From Chrysomallon squamiferum (lineage: Eukaryota; Mollusca; Gastropoda; Neomphalida; Peltospiridae), in contig CM022669.1 of NCBI GenBank assembly GCA_012295275.1, positions 3,002,228 to 3,066,227 on the forward strand: 64,000 nt of DNA, read 5' to 3'. The notes under the pieces are model-generated. The model was not told the origin of the DNA and searched no databases. It saw only the letters and a program-made list of their open reading frames with translations. Made by a program: the position numbers and the translations under genes. Of the stretch, positions 15,000 through 48,845 are shown one piece after another. How positions within the stretch are numbered: position 1 is the first letter of the stretch; each line of letters starts with the position of its first letter.

Positions 15000-15375
15000 T
15001 TTTTAACTCATCATTGTCATCATCCTCCTCCTCATCATCGTCGCCTGTGTCATCATCATCATTAATATAATCATTACCATCATAATAATAATGAACGCCG
15101 TCATCATCATCGCTGCAGTAATCGTTATTATCATTATCATTATTATTAATACTTTAATCATCTAATCATTTTCATTATCATTTTCATAATCATCTCTTTA
15201 TCATTATTATAATCCTGATCATCATCGTCAATATCATCATCACTGCCATTATTATTACTAGTAGTAGTATTATCATCAATGTTATTTTTCTTATCTTGAT
15301 TATCTTCATCATTATAATAATAACTGTCATAACCACTGATACCAAAATCATCATCAAAATTATCATAAAACGATC
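15000..15375 (+). repeat. imperfect ATC/ATT trinucleotide field
   Basis: About 370 bases are almost entirely permutations of ATC, ATT, GTC and CTC. This looks like an old, heavily interrupted trinucleotide array. Confidence 0.7.
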
Positions 15376-15679
15376 ATAATTATCTATTTACATTTACATT
15401 CACGGGCAGTATTTACAGACGTTAAAACAGTGTGTTGATTATTCATGAGTAAACAGTACGTACAAGGTGAGAATATCAATTTACGGTTATTGAAAATGGA
15501 GATATCCTGTTCAATGTTCGGATCATGCGGAGTGAGGTAATTTACCTGTGGTCACCCACCAATCGGCAGAAAGTTAACTCGAGTCACAGCGATAGCATTC
15601 CGGGTATACGCCGACTTCGTTCAATCAGCTGAGTAGACGTTACAGTGACGAAATGGTCTTGTAAGTAGACATGTTATAA

Positions 15680-15870
15680 TTTTTCTTTTCTTCTATTTCT
15701 ATTTTATTTTCTTTTCTTTTTATTCTTTCTATTTTATTCTTTTCTATTTTATTTATTTATTTATTTTATTTTATTCTATTTTATTTATTTATTTATTTTA
15801 TTTTATTCTATTTTATTTATTAATTTATTTATTTAATTTATTTATTTATTTATTGTTGTCGTTTTTATTA

Positions 15871-15909
<39 letters not shown>

Positions 15910-15927
15910 TTATTATTATTATTATTA

Positions 15928-15958
<31 letters not shown>

Positions 15959-16410
15959 AGTTGTTGTTGTTGTTATTATTATTGCTGTTATTATTTTTAC
16001 TGTTGTTGTTGCTGTTGCTTACTGTTGTTATCATCATGCTATAATCAGATTTTAATCGGTTAATTCAAGTTAAAACTGAACTGATCGCTCGTCCATCCAC
16101 CCGTTACTTTCAGCATAGGTTGGATTCAAATGAATTTGTATTTAACTCATCCACCGTAACATTCATCTCTCCCTTCATATATAATAATAATAATTATGAT
16201 AATAATAATAATAACAACAGTTATTATTATTATTATTATTCGAGAGATTAAACGTTTTATTACCTTTAATAAGTATGAATGACGAACACATTTTTGAAAA
16301 TTATTTTAAACTTATCATGAAAAGCAAGAGATTCTAAAAAGCGTGTTCAAACCTGAGATACTTTTTAGCAATATTCCTCCACAAACACAAACACTTACAC
16401 TTACACACAA

Positions 16411-16464
<54 letters not shown>

Positions 16465-17027
16465 TAATGAAAATGAAACAAAATCTTATTTTGTTTTCAT
16501 CTTTTTATTATTATTTTTATCACACACACATACACACACATATAATAAAATGATGAAAATAAAACAAGAATTTGTTTCATTTTCGTTATTTTATTTTTAT
16601 TTGTTCTCGTTTGAACATTTTATGTATATTTTAAACCAAGCTAATTTTATTTATTTTATTATTTTATTTATTTATATTAAGATTTTTAACTTTCTGCTCC
16701 ATAACCACTGAAAGCAATTTAGAAAAAAAAAAAAAAAAAAAAGAAATGAAAGAAAAAAAAATGGAAGTAAAGATTTATTATCGCCGACTGTTCATGACGT
16801 CATAAGAGTGGCGGACTCTCTTGGCCCGCGTAGGTTTGTGTGGTGACACTCCCCAGCTCTCAAATATAGCTAAATAGTCTAATTTAGTTTTAAGGATTGG
16901 GGGAGGGTAAAATCAGTTTTTAACATTACTTTTTCATAACAGGATCGTTAAAAACGACCCGCTAAAATGATTCTTTTGAAATAATTATTTATTACTCGAA
17001 ACCAAAACTAAAAAAAAAAAGAAAAAG

Positions 17028-17079
<52 letters not shown>

Positions 17080-17198
17080 GAAGGATTCCTTTCTGAAACT
17101 CTTGTTCTTAACCCATCCCCTATAATGTGATACTATTATATTAACATGGAAATTGCCAGTATCCAGCAGGTACTTGTTTTAAAATATTTGAATTAATT

Positions 17199-17240
<42 letters not shown>

Positions 17241-17245
17241 ACTTA
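15680..17245. repeat. dense simple-repeat block (TTTA, TTA, AAT, poly-A, TA/CA)
   Basis: TTTA/TTTTA tract at about 15,680-15,860; TTA arrays at 15,878-15,958; AAT array at 16,411-16,461; poly-A at 16,722-16,743 and about 17,010-17,067; TA then CA dinucleotides at 17,199-17,240. Between them, 16,760-16,980 is ordinary sequence with no identifiable gene. Polyasparagine and polylysine open frames are repeat artefacts. Confidence 0.85.
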
Positions 17246-17504
17246 GAAAAAAAAAACATTTGCTTAAAACAAAGGCTAAAATGCGTCTTTGTTTTTCCTC
17301 AGAGCTTTTCAGTAAATTGTTAGGAAAATGTCAATTATGTTGTTATCGCGCTCTCACGTCAGCAGTTACTTACTTAAGTAGCTTTTAGCATATTTATCCC
17401 TCCCGCCACTTAAAACGCATATTACAGACCGCTTGTAAAAAATATGCAACAGATTTTCACGATAAAATGAACAAAGGGTAAACTAGTACATGATATACAA
17501 ACAT

Positions 17505-18144
17505 GCTTCTTCTTCTTCTTCTTCTTCTTTTTCTTCTTCTTCTTATTATTATTGCTGTTGTTCTTATTGTTATTGTTATTGTTGTTGTTGTTATTATTAT
17601 TAGTAGTAGTAGTATGTAACTGCGTGTATGTTTGTATCTGTCTGTCTGTATGTATGTTTGTCAGTACGTAAGTATGTTCATACATACATATTCATTTTTC
17701 TATTCATTATACTATATATATTTTTTATTAGATATGTATCTTCGTTATCATTTTAAATAATCCATGACGTCATTAACTAGAGTAATCTATCAATCGTCGG
17801 GTGATTTTATCTGAATCCTGTTTGACATAATAAATTCTATTAATAGCACGCTATTAATAGAAAGCTTCAAATTTTGAAATTTCCTGATGAGAAATCGTAT
17901 TGTCCTTTTGAAAGCTATGAATAAAGAGTATCGTAAAAGTAGGTGTCTCGCTGGCTCCACGCTTATCCGTGCAGACTCCCCCACACCCTTACCACTGTGT
18001 GTATAAATAGATCACATATCCTGATTTATGACAATGAACTAATTAATGTTTTAAACGACCGACTGACCATACTGAATGAAACACCTATGTCATCTGACCT
18101 ATGTAAAGTTACTGTAATTAATATATATGTATGCCTTTATGTGA

Positions 18145-18175
<31 letters not shown>

Positions 18176-18496
18176 TGTATGTATGCATGGATGGATGGAT
18201 GGATGTATGGATGGGTGGATGGATGGATGGATGGTTGTTTACCTGTATAAGTGTATATATGTATATGCGTGTGTGTATGAATGTATGTATATGTTAGTTA
18301 TGTATGAATGAATAAATGTTTGTGTGTGCATGTATGAATGTATTTGTGTATGTATGAATGTAATGGGTGGATGGGTGGATGGATGGATGTTTGTAGGGAT
18401 GTATGGTGTGGATAAATACTTATATGTATGTACGTACGTACGTATCCCATGTGTGTGTGCATTAATATGTATATGTGTACATGCATTTGTTTGTGA

Positions 18497-18527
<31 letters not shown>

Positions 18528-18545
18528 CACACACATATGCATGCA
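17505..18545. repeat. CTT/ATT, TATG and GGAT tetranucleotide arrays
   Basis: A CTT/ATT/GTT array lies at about 17,505-17,612, TATG repeats at 18,147-18,186, GGAT repeats at 18,186-18,235 and 18,366-18,392, and a CA run at 18,498-18,536. The 17,760-18,120 portion is non-repetitive but shows no gene. Met/Cys/Tyr-rich open frames here arise from TATG and TGTA repeats. Confidence 0.8.
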
Positions 18546-18979
18546 AGTAACACGCTATATTTGTAATCCGGAAGTCCTAAGATAATCTAAAAATTAAAAA
18601 TAAAACTTGGAGACAGTTAATAAAACATGGCTAAGTTTGGTTATCATATTTTATTTTGTGTTTAATTTGTCTGTGAAGTGGCGGTGTTAGACAAGGGAGT
18701 GACTGGTAGTTGTAAATTTTAATATCTCCTGGGTTCTAACCTACCTTGATGAACTCTCGTTAAATTTCGTCAATAGTCCAATAAAACATTAGGGAGACGT
18801 CATTCGGTCCTTGAATGTCGCTAAATCACTTGTAAAATATTTATAATTGCACTATGATTATATAATCAGTTGTATTTATGTTTCTTTTTCGTTTTATTCA
18901 GTGCGAAGAAATTGAAATAAATATGAGGAGTCTGTTTCTTTCGAAAATTTGTTCAACTTAAAAATCTATATATTTTATT

Positions 18980-18983
18980 TGTA

Positions 18984-19036
<53 letters not shown>

Positions 19037-19225
19037 TATTACTACTACTACTACTACTACTATTAGAAGTTTAAAAGTAGTAGTAGCAGTCTTAGTGATA
19101 GTAGTGGTGGTAGAAATAGAAGTAGTAATAGTAGAACTAGTGGTCCCAGTAGCAGTAGTATATTATTATTATGATTATTATTATATTATTATCATCATCA
19201 TTATCATCATCATCATCATCATCAA
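18980..19225. repeat. ATT/ACT/AGT/ATC trinucleotide array
   Basis: A TTA run (18,983-19,032) passes into CTA, then TAG-rich, then TCA units up to about 19,225. The motif switches every 30-50 bases while keeping a 3-base period. Confidence 0.8.
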
Positions 19226-20559
19226 CATCTTCAGTAATCGTTGAAGTAATGGTACTTTTTACCTTTTTATTATATGATTTCTTTTTTTAATTTTAATTTT
19301 TTTTTTAAATCATTTTCTGACATATTCACAACTGTTTAATTGACAAAGTTTTGTTTTTATTTCATTTTACAAACTGTCCTTGGGGTTTCTTTCCAGATAA
19401 TTTTTCCCCCCCGTCCTCAAGCTTTTCAAATCGTCACTTCTCTTTGTCAATGTTTTCTCTATGACTTCAAACACATTAAAAAACAAGGTATCGTGTTCTT
19501 ACACCAAAACAACTGACTCTGAAATCGGAGTGAAGATATGATACCGAGATCTTCGTTTTAAAAGGCCTGTGCTTAAATTACTGCACTATGAAGGCTAATG
19601 AATAGAGGCATATTTATCTAGTTAGGAAAGACGTTATGGATATATCTCAAGTGTAGAAACAGAGCTTGACAGCTATGTCAGGTCCGTGTCGGAAACAATA
19701 TTCAACGAACAAGCATTTCATTTATCACTTACTCCAAAGCGTCGGTTCTGTTGAAAGTTTTCATGTTCAGGAGTACTCGTGTGTGTGTTGCGTAAGAAGA
19801 ATAGCATAGTTTAAATTCCTAGAAAATCAAAAACAACAACAACAACAAAATATACTTTAAAATACTTTAGACCCGTCATTACAATTTAAAAAAAAAAGAA
19901 AAGAAATGAAAAGACAGCCCTTAAAAAAAAACAGACATGAAAAAAAAAATATTTTCAACAATTACTTCATACTCAATATGTTTTTATTAATTAAAGTCTC
20001 CAGCTGTCAAGTTTTTTTTTCTTTTCTCGTTTACACAACGTATTCTAATCATGGTGAGATTCTGAAATAAAAAAAAAAAAAAAAAATAAAAAAAAAAATA
20101 AAACCAGAAATTAGCACGATTTTTTACAAAGTGCAAATAAAGTATCCACCATACATAATACCGCAAATCCTTCAACAGAGGGCTGGTCTTAACACATGCT
20201 AGTCTGTTGTTATAAGAAACCAGGCTTCAGAAATAGAAAACAAAAGCCTTAAGAGCAGGCTTTGATAGAATACATCATTTATCGTGAAAAACACGATTTC
20301 ATTCTGAAAAAAAGAATACCTCACCTGTCATCTCTGATACTCAGTAATTATTAAAAAAAAGAGAAAGAAAGAAAAAGAAATAAATCAAGTTGAATAATGC
20401 AAAACAGGTATATTTTTCTTGCAGTAGTTGTTCCCTTTTCTGAAGCGCGTCAAACTATTAATAGAAGGCGTATTTTATAAACAATAAAGATTTGTTCTTT
20501 TAGCTAAATTCCTGTCAGAATTGTTAATAACTATAGAAGATGAATGTTATATACCAAAA
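19226..20559. other. intergenic DNA with no gene seen
   Basis: Mixed AT-rich sequence with scattered poly-A and poly-T runs (for example 20,066-20,101). Short open frames have no domain similarity that I can recognise. Confidence 0.5.
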
Positions 20560-20960
20560 CATTTGTTCTGTCAAATAAATACGCTTCAGAAATAGCTTCA
20601 TTTCTTTGTTCAAGATGCAGGCAGTCAGTCCTTTGTAAGAAGTTTTTCGGGTTTTGGAATGTAAAGAGATAAAGCGACTAAGGAGCTAAGTCTAAATACA
20701 AATTCCCTTTATATTTCACTTACAGCTTACATCAACAATCGTCACGGTTTTATATACAATAAGATTTGTTCTGTCAAATGAGTACGCTTCAAAAATAGCT
20801 TCTTTGTTCAAGATGCAGACTGTCAGTTTTTATACGAAATGTTTCGGGTTTTGAAATATAAACAGTTAACGTGTGGAAGGATAAGTCTAAATACAAATTC
20901 CCTTTATGTTTCATATACAGCTTACGTCAAACAGTCGTCAAGATTTTTTATTTGACATTT
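20560..20960 (+). repeat. two-copy tandem duplication of about 200 bp
   Basis: Blocks at about 20,560-20,755 and 20,767-20,945 match in order: 'ttgttctgtcaaat', 'acgcttca.aaatagctt', 'ttgttcaagatgcag', 'tttcgggtttt', 'ctaaatacaaattcccttta', 'acagcttac'. A weaker partial third unit may precede them at about 20,470-20,510. No coding potential is evident. Confidence 0.75.
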
Positions 20961-21409
20961 TGTAATAACTGTGTGCATAAAATAAAGGGTTTTTTAAAAT
21001 GCAAAACACTCCGAAAATTTCGCAATTTCGAACAAAGAATCCTCTTCCTGGTATGTCATAAAAACAAAATTCTGTCCAGTCATAGTGTAGACGTATTTGT
21101 CACTTCTTATTTTCTATTTTTGTTTCCTTGCATTAAAATATTTTAAATTATGGATGAAGTAATGGTTTGAGATAGAAATGTTTAAAATAGACTTTCATGG
21201 GATAGTTTCTTCACAGCGTTTTGAAGCTGAATTGACGAAAATAAAATAAAATTTTAATTAAACGTGACGGTAAATATTTATTTATTTATTCTCCTCAGTA
21301 TTTCATAACGATGGTAAATTACGTTTAATTGATAGTAAATTTAAATCTGTTGGAAATAGGTGTTTTAAAATTAAACTTTAAAAAAAATATATTAAACTTA
21401 TTAAATTTA

Positions 21410-21457
21410 ATTATTATTATTATTATTAATTATTATTATTATTATTATAATTATTAC

Positions 21458-21539
<82 letters not shown>

Positions 21540-21560
21540 GGTGGTAGTAGTAGTAGTATT
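21410..21560. repeat. ATT/AGT/GGT trinucleotide array
   Basis: TTA units, then TAG, then TGG, then TAG units in direct succession about 300 bases before the chitin synthase start exon. Confidence 0.85.
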
Positions 21561-21812
21561 GAGGTTGTTAATACTGGTTTTACGTTATATATATATCTGA
21601 TAGATCTTATCGATAATAAAATATAATGGTACTTACTGATATAAAAATGTGATGGTAAAAAAACAACCCACGAATTTATTGATATTAAATGAAAAAAAAA
21701 GAAGAACAAATATATATTACTAAAACATGATGGTAAAATATGTATCTTTTTACACAGAAAATTCTTCGGCAGTTTCTGAACATTATCGTGTGTAATATTC
21801 TCTTTGTAACAG

Positions 21813-21887
21813 GACAAACGACATTAAGCTGTGTGGAGATTACATTAGAGACTGAGTACTTCTGCCTGACTGAGAAGATTCGTGAAA
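21813..21887 (+). other. probable 5' UTR part of chitin synthase first coding exon
   Basis: A pyrimidine-rich stretch with TTTGTAACAG at 21,803-21,812 is a good 3' splice site. About 75 noncoding bases then lead to the ATG at 21,888. This suggests an upstream noncoding exon, which I could not locate. Confidence 0.4.
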
Positions 21888-42374
<20,487 letters not shown>

Positions 42375-42702
42375 TACGATCCTCTCATTTCAGCGCTATA
42401 TAGCAGTGTTACAAATGGATGCACATCTGGTACCGAGTTAATAGAACGAAATGCTATTAAGCTGTATTTTTAAAAAATATTTTTAGTCCCTTTATATTTA
42501 TACTTATTCCTATAAACATCGTAAACTTCAGTCTGCAAGCTATGCGTAGACCTCCTTGGTTATAAATCTAACAGCCTGATGATATTAATACCGGTTAAAT
42601 ATATATATATATATATAAATAATTTAAGAAAAAGAAAGAAAAAAGAAAATAAAAAAAAAGAAACAAACAAGAAAGAAAGAAATTTAGAAATAAACAAACA
42701 AA

Positions 42703-42733
<31 letters not shown>

Positions 42734-43625
42734 AAATAAATAAGAAACAAAGAAACATCTATATCTATATCTATATATATCTTGAATGACTGGCTTTTCA
42801 AAATTATTTGTAGCCTTCCAGAGTTGTCAACCGTGATGAAATTTTTACCTATATATATATATACAAGACTGAATCAGAACCTACATGCGTCGTAATATCA
42901 CCATCACCCCCAGCATCATAATTGCCGTCGTCGTCTTCATCAGTCATTTATTTCACAGTTCAGAAAAAACTGGTATTATGATTAAAGAGCTCCATTAAAT
43001 TAGATTTGATCGGGGATTTTTCCAATTTGTTTAGTTAGTCGTATAAGAAATGAATCAAGGAAAGGAATTTCAGTAATTCTAGATCAGTATTATCATGTTA
43101 AATTTATTTATAAAATGAATACTGGTTCATGAACTTGTTCGTATAGTTTTAATTATCAAATAATTATATTACTGGCATGAATCCGTCGACAGTTTCAATC
43201 AAATACTGGCACATAGCGTTTACTTACATTATAATTGTCAACTTGTTTACAATTATGTTGTATTTATTTATTTATTAAACTATTTTTCTGTTTCCTTGTT
43301 ATGTTTAATAATAAAAATATTACGAATTAAACGAATTTGTTTGTTATGTTAAATAAATATTGTTTTGAAAATTGCCATCACGATTCAATAATTGTTTTAA
43401 AAAGCTGGAAAATAAAAACAAGTTCTGTTAAATACAATTTTAATTTATATAATGATATGATATAAGCTTGAGGGTATGTACGAATCAATTTAGGGTGAAC
43501 CAGAATGTCTAGCTGTCTGAAAATTTTACATGAGATATTTACCCAAATTTAAAGCGTCCTTTAATACGTTAAGTGAGCTGTTTTACATGAAAATGTATAT
43601 TTTAATTAAACATTACATATAATGT
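42375..43625. other. convergent intergenic region between CHS and rolling-stone-like gene
   Basis: About 1.25 kb separates the two stop codons, so both 3' UTRs must lie here and could overlap. AATAAA-type hexamers occur on the plus strand at about 43,347 and on the minus strand at about 43,103 and 43,262; with this base composition none can be assigned. A poly-A/AAAG tract fills 42,625-42,745. Confidence 0.5.
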
Positions 43626-46442
43626 TTAATTATTCATTGTGACGTATTTATCCATCTCGTCATCTTGAGAAATGCAACCAACTCTCGCACTGCAGTATCT
43701 TGAAGCAAGACGACTCCTTAGAAAGGCCAGACAGAATACGACAGCGTGCATCGCTAGACACAGAATCATTGCTATCAGCGACACCAGACCCGCCCTGACG
43801 GGGTGCGACCAGTCGAGAGGGGCGTAGATGAACGTCTCGTCTTTGTCGTTAGTGCCTCCCTCAGCGTGGTAAATTACAGAAAACACGAAATACGCGACAG
43901 CACAGACCAGCGGCTGGTAGAAGTGGAGCAGTCGTGTAGGTATTCCACTGAGCAGCACTGCAGCGAGGGTGTAGACAGAATTTATCCCGTGGCTTAGAAA
44001 GGGAAGAATCTTGTATCCTTCGAAACCCTGACCAGCTGCAAAAGAAAATGCTTTAAAAAATGCTTTAAATGAAAATAATAATAATAATAAATGAATAAAA
44101 AAATAGATTAATTAATTAATTAATTAAAAAATGAAAATAATAACAATAACAATAACAATAACAATAACAATAATAAAAGTAATAATAATAGTAATAGTAA
44201 TAATAATAATAACAGTAATAATAACAATAACAATAACAACAATAACAATAACAATAACAATAACAATAACAATAATAATAATAATAACAATAATAATAAT
44301 AATAATAATAATAATAGTAATAATAATAATGTTTTGTTAGACATTAAAAAGGTAGTTATATATATCCATGCATCAAGTCGCAACAGTGACAGATACGCAA
44401 ACATTTCACTCACACATTTTTACACACAAACCTCTTTCTCTTTCTCATGTTCGTCACCACTTTTTATTTTCTTAATTTCACATCATTTTATTGATTTAAC
44501 TATTAATTTATTTAAAATATAAATTTAATTTATTTTAATTTAAGGTTTTTTTTTTCTTTAGGCATAGCCTCATTTATGCTATGAAAGTACAAATAAAAAA
44601 TAAATAAATAAGTAAAATAAATATAAAATTAAAAGATAAAATTACAATACATATCTTACGTTTATACAGCATTGTCCAGTATATCAGAGATATGGTGAAA
44701 GCGGCTGGACACGCTATATTATACAGAACCCAGTCAGCTTTCAGATACCATGTCATCGAGTTACATTTTCCTGAAAAATAAATAAATAAATAAATAAATA
44801 AATAACAGCTATATCATCATATTTAAGTTTTCAAAATGAATCAATATCCCGAGAATTATGGGGATCTACACAAAGGAGTATATCGACGCCCTAACATTAA
44901 GTATATTCATACTTATGCATAGATTCATGGTTTTGGGGGTTTGTTTTTTTTTCACGTACTAGTACTGTGTCTAGAATGTTCCGTCATACATATAGATAGC
45001 CTTTAGAGAATGAGCCAGGAAATATCTGCACATAATGAATGAATGAATGGATGGATGGATGAATAAATGAATAAATGAATAAACGATTAAGGATATCTCA
45101 GCACATCTGGTTGTAAATAGTTAAAACTGATCATTTACTTGCGATTATACATATTATTATTATTATTATTATTATTTACAGGAATTTGCTTATAGGGTCT
45201 CATCGTTTAAAAAGGGCAGTGACATTTGTTTACGCTTTTCTCAAAATTTCTCGCGTTTTGCTCAAATCTTTCACATCTTTAGCCACGCCTCGAGTGTTTC
45301 ACCGCTGGTTATCAGCTGGTTACCTGTGAGCAAGTCTGTGCGTCTGCAGTGCACGTAGACACACACAAGCAGATCAGTAAGTGCACTGGCCAGGAGGAAG
45401 GTGAGGCTCCAGTTAGTGAGGTAGATTAGCCACTTGGAACGATTTTCTTGTCTGGTCACATAATACTGTGACAGATGTAAACTCGCAGCCACTAGACTCG
45501 TACACAGACACACGGCAAACAGTCTCCAAACAATATACAGTTTCTGTCCTCCAAACTGAAAGTAAGCAGTACTCTAGTTCAAAATTACAGTTGAACTAAG
45601 TAAAAATAATCTTAATCTGACAGTGGTTTAGATATAATTTATAAATTCAATTTTTGTTTGTTATTTCGTTTTCATAAAACAATTAAAAAACAATTAAAGT
45701 TACGCATTCTAAAGCTCACCCCTTTTTTCAATAACGTAACTTTTGAAATAGTAAATTTAAACTATACTAAAACACGTTGCTTTAGTTCATCACCTAATTA
45801 TTATTTATACATTTGTCTTTATGCTTATCTTATTTTTAACACAATTAAACATTTTACTTAAAGTGTCCATTTAGCCAGCGGTGTTGGTTTGATTAACAGA
45901 TTTCTTTTATGTACTATACGTCATTTAAAATACTACTAAATACACGCATCTATCCCCCCCACCAACACAATGTTAATGACATAAATAATTTAAAAAAAAA
46001 AAGAAAAAAACAAGAAAGAAAGAAATTTAGAAATAAAAAAAGAAACTAAGTAAGTAAATAAATAAATAAATAAATAAATAATAACAAAAATTAAAGAAAA
46101 AATGAAATGAAGAAAGCCTTGTAATAACACACAATGTGCATAATAATGACTTTAAATTATTTCTTAGTTGTTTTCTTTTTCATTTAATGCATTTTATACC
46201 AGAATTCTAGAAATACGTGTGCATACAAATACCACAGTTTTAAATCGGCGATCGAACTATTGTATTGGTGATGCTATGTGCATCTCGACAGCTGGAATAA
46301 AAGAATAGACAGTTGTAAAAATAAGACAAAACAGAAAAGGGCCTACCGGGAACATAGTAAACGTCACTGGATAGCGATAATTTAATAGAAAATTCCTCGT
46401 ACGGAATTCTTCCTTCAAGCATTTTTTGAAGCTCTGTCCCAT
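43626..46442 (-). CDS. rolling-stone-like multi-pass membrane protein, 4 exons
   Basis: Exons 46442-46347, 45555-45324, 44770-44660 and 44035-43626 join in phase (849 nt, 282 residues) through GT-AG introns. The N-terminus has the family's short Cys-containing leader (SFKKCLKEEF). Hydrophobic helices follow in exon 2 (IVWRLFAVCLCTSLVAASLHL; WSLTFLLASALTDLLVCVYV), exon 3 (WVLYNIACPAAFTISLIYW) and exon 4 (VYTLAAVLLSG; LVCAVAYFVFSVIY; VSLIAMILCLAMHAVVFCLAFL). The diagnostic rolling-stone signature is GGTN at 206-209 followed by IYAPLDW at 216-222. The Drosophila founder acts in myoblast fusion; the role of mollusc homologues is unknown. The length is normal for the family and no stop or frameshift is seen. 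The start is preceded at once by an acceptor (TTTTAG near 46,460), so a 5' noncoding exon exists upstream. Confidence 0.82.
44085..44335. repeat. AAT/AAC array in rolling-stone-like intron 3
   Basis: About 200 bases of AATAAC and AAT units between exons 3 and 4, plus an ATTA run at 44,108-44,127. The polyleucine and Ile/Thr frames across it are repeat artefacts. Confidence 0.9.
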
Positions 46443-47631
46443 GGTTGCTTCTGCCTGTGCACTAAAATGAATGAAGTAGTAAACAAAGAAGTAAGTACAC
46501 AAGTGTACGTCACATCTCAGTCTAGGTAACTGCCATTAAATCTGGATCTGATTAAATCACAAGATAACCTTGCTTGAACATTTTCTAATGGATGCTTGAC
46601 AAAAATAATTAACAAGTATATATATAGAAAATTCAGAGTGTTGGAAATGGGGACTACTGAATTAGAAACTGTTATGGAAAGCCTCTTTTGGTAAGAAACG
46701 GGATTTTCTAATTTAAAATAAAATAAAATAAAATAAAACACTTTCAAAAGGGACACGCTACACCTTTACAGTAGCATGGACCAACAGGAACGATAACTCG
46801 TAACAGCCCCAATTACGTCAGCGTTTAAAATGCCTCCAGAATTTAATGGGTGCAGACTACACCTGAATGTTCTTTTCTCTTGGGGAATATTGCCAATTAG
46901 AAAAGTTAATACATTAGTCTTATACCAAATTATAATTTTAGTTTATTATGGACTCAATTTGATTAAGTTGAAAAAGTATTTATGAAAGGCGCGTGACATC
47001 ATGGTTTGGTGATATGAATCCTTATTTTTATCAGTGTAGATCATAAAATTTTCAGAAAAAAAAACCCCCGTAAAATAACTGAATTTGGAAGTTTAAAAAC
47101 TTCCGTGAGCTCTCGATGGCAGTGTCGAACAACGATCAGTGCTTACAAACTTTTGAATCATATACCTTCACAACGCAATTCTACATGGATTATTAAAACT
47201 AATTTGGGGAAATATGTCATTCAATAAATGCCTTGACACATAGATGTTTAATCTGGAGTAGAAATTGCTGCAAAGGTCGAAACCTTTTTTTTCTTGTACA
47301 CATTTCGTACTATATATTCTTTTCAGTTATTTTTATGACATCGCTATTTACAGTCCATGGTATTTACAGTCCATGCCCGCCACGCTCTCCTCACCTCATG
47401 GTACCACTAGTTCCTGAAACCAGTTTCAGTCACTGAAAATTTAGAGCCGAGAACTAAACTGCGAATAAATCTGTCAACAAGACTGAAAGAGCCGTCTTTA
47501 GTCATCGATTGTTTATCATCATTATACTCTTTACAAATATAAAAACACATTAGTAATACCTTCTTATGCCTCTAGGACTTCTTTTTTATATATCACATTT
47601 AATCGCTAAAGAGTAAATTAAGGATACTTAC

Positions 47632-47870
47632 ACTGTGTAATTATACGTTATTACATCCGTTAAAAACAACAAGTAAACACAAATCGCAGATAATGAGTCC
47701 GAACAAGACGGCAGTGGTTTCCGCAACAAAACATTCACGTGATGTCTTAGCTATTGTGAGAGTTATTTATAAAATTACTGTCACACGACTCGAACGCTTT
47801 GTTCTGCCCGTGTCAACTGCTTTCCAGCTGTGAAAGACGGCGCATGTAGTAGTTGATTTCAAATTCGTCA
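47632..47870 (-). other. possible 5' noncoding exon of the rolling-stone-like gene
   Basis: On the minus strand, moderately complex sequence ends at 47,632 with a near-consensus donor (T|GTAAGTATCC), upstream of the acceptor just before the rolling-stone start codon. The frames inside are short and closed, so it would be UTR. The same donor is kept in the duplicated copy near 58.59 kb. The exon's 5' limit is a guess. Confidence 0.35.
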
Positions 47871-47888
47871 GTAGCTAAGCTTCATAAA

Positions 47889-47896
47889 TTTACTCT

Positions 47897-47989
<93 letters not shown>

Positions 47990-47990
47990 A
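47889..47990 (+). repeat. CT then CA compound microsatellite
   Basis: CT run followed by a CA run. In the second copy (58,853-58,912) both runs are much shorter. Confidence 0.93.
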
Positions 47991-48299
47991 CAGACATTCA
48001 TAAAGGCGTGAGTGGCTCACAAATCACGTGCAACAACTGCACCATGAATTCGCCGGCAAGATAAGAAAAATGCCAAGTAAATATACCTGATATCGATTTG
48101 CTAATTTTTAAAGAATGTTGTTTTTTAAATAGCAAATAATCAGGTCAGTGACACTGCGACTCTCCAGAACGCCAGGTACGTAACATATTTTACACGTTTT
48201 ATCATCCGTATTTGTTACCTGTCGTTAATGTTGAGTTGTAGAATATAATATGAAGATATGGCGGTGTGTATTATTTTTGCCCAAACTTGGAATCATATG

Positions 48300-48341
48300 T
48301 TTTCTTTTCTTTTCTTTTCTTCTTCTTTCTTTTTTCTTTTC

Positions 48342-48374
<33 letters not shown>

Positions 48375-48744
48375 TATTTTATTTTTTTATTTTATTTTAT
48401 TTTATTTTATTTTATTTTATTTTATTTTATTTTAATCATTTTATTTCAATTTTGCTTTGTCTTTATGATTAAATTCATTTTCTCTATTTCATCTAGCACA
48501 TTTAGTTTCCTATTCTCATCGTTTTTTTTTCTTCTTTTGTTTCCTTCCGTGGACTGACCTGTCGCAATGCTTAAAAAGCCAACATGCGTACTCTGTTTAC
48601 AATTATCGTCAAATTCTACGGTAATTTTAGGTGGCTTCCCTTATACAGGGTCCAATTCTTTAATAATTTTTTTAAGTTAAAATATTTAGTCATTTCGACA
48701 TTATTTGTCTCTTTATTTGAAATAACCTTTTGCATTTATTTATT

Positions 48745-48828
<84 letters not shown>

Positions 48829-48845
48829 TAATTAATTTTTTTTTT
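48300..48845 (+). repeat. TTTTC, TTTTA and TTA tracts
   Basis: T-rich TTTTC/TTTTA pentanucleotides at 48,301-48,435 and a TTA array at about 48,750-48,825. The second copy has shortened equivalents and lacks the TTA array. Confidence 0.85.
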
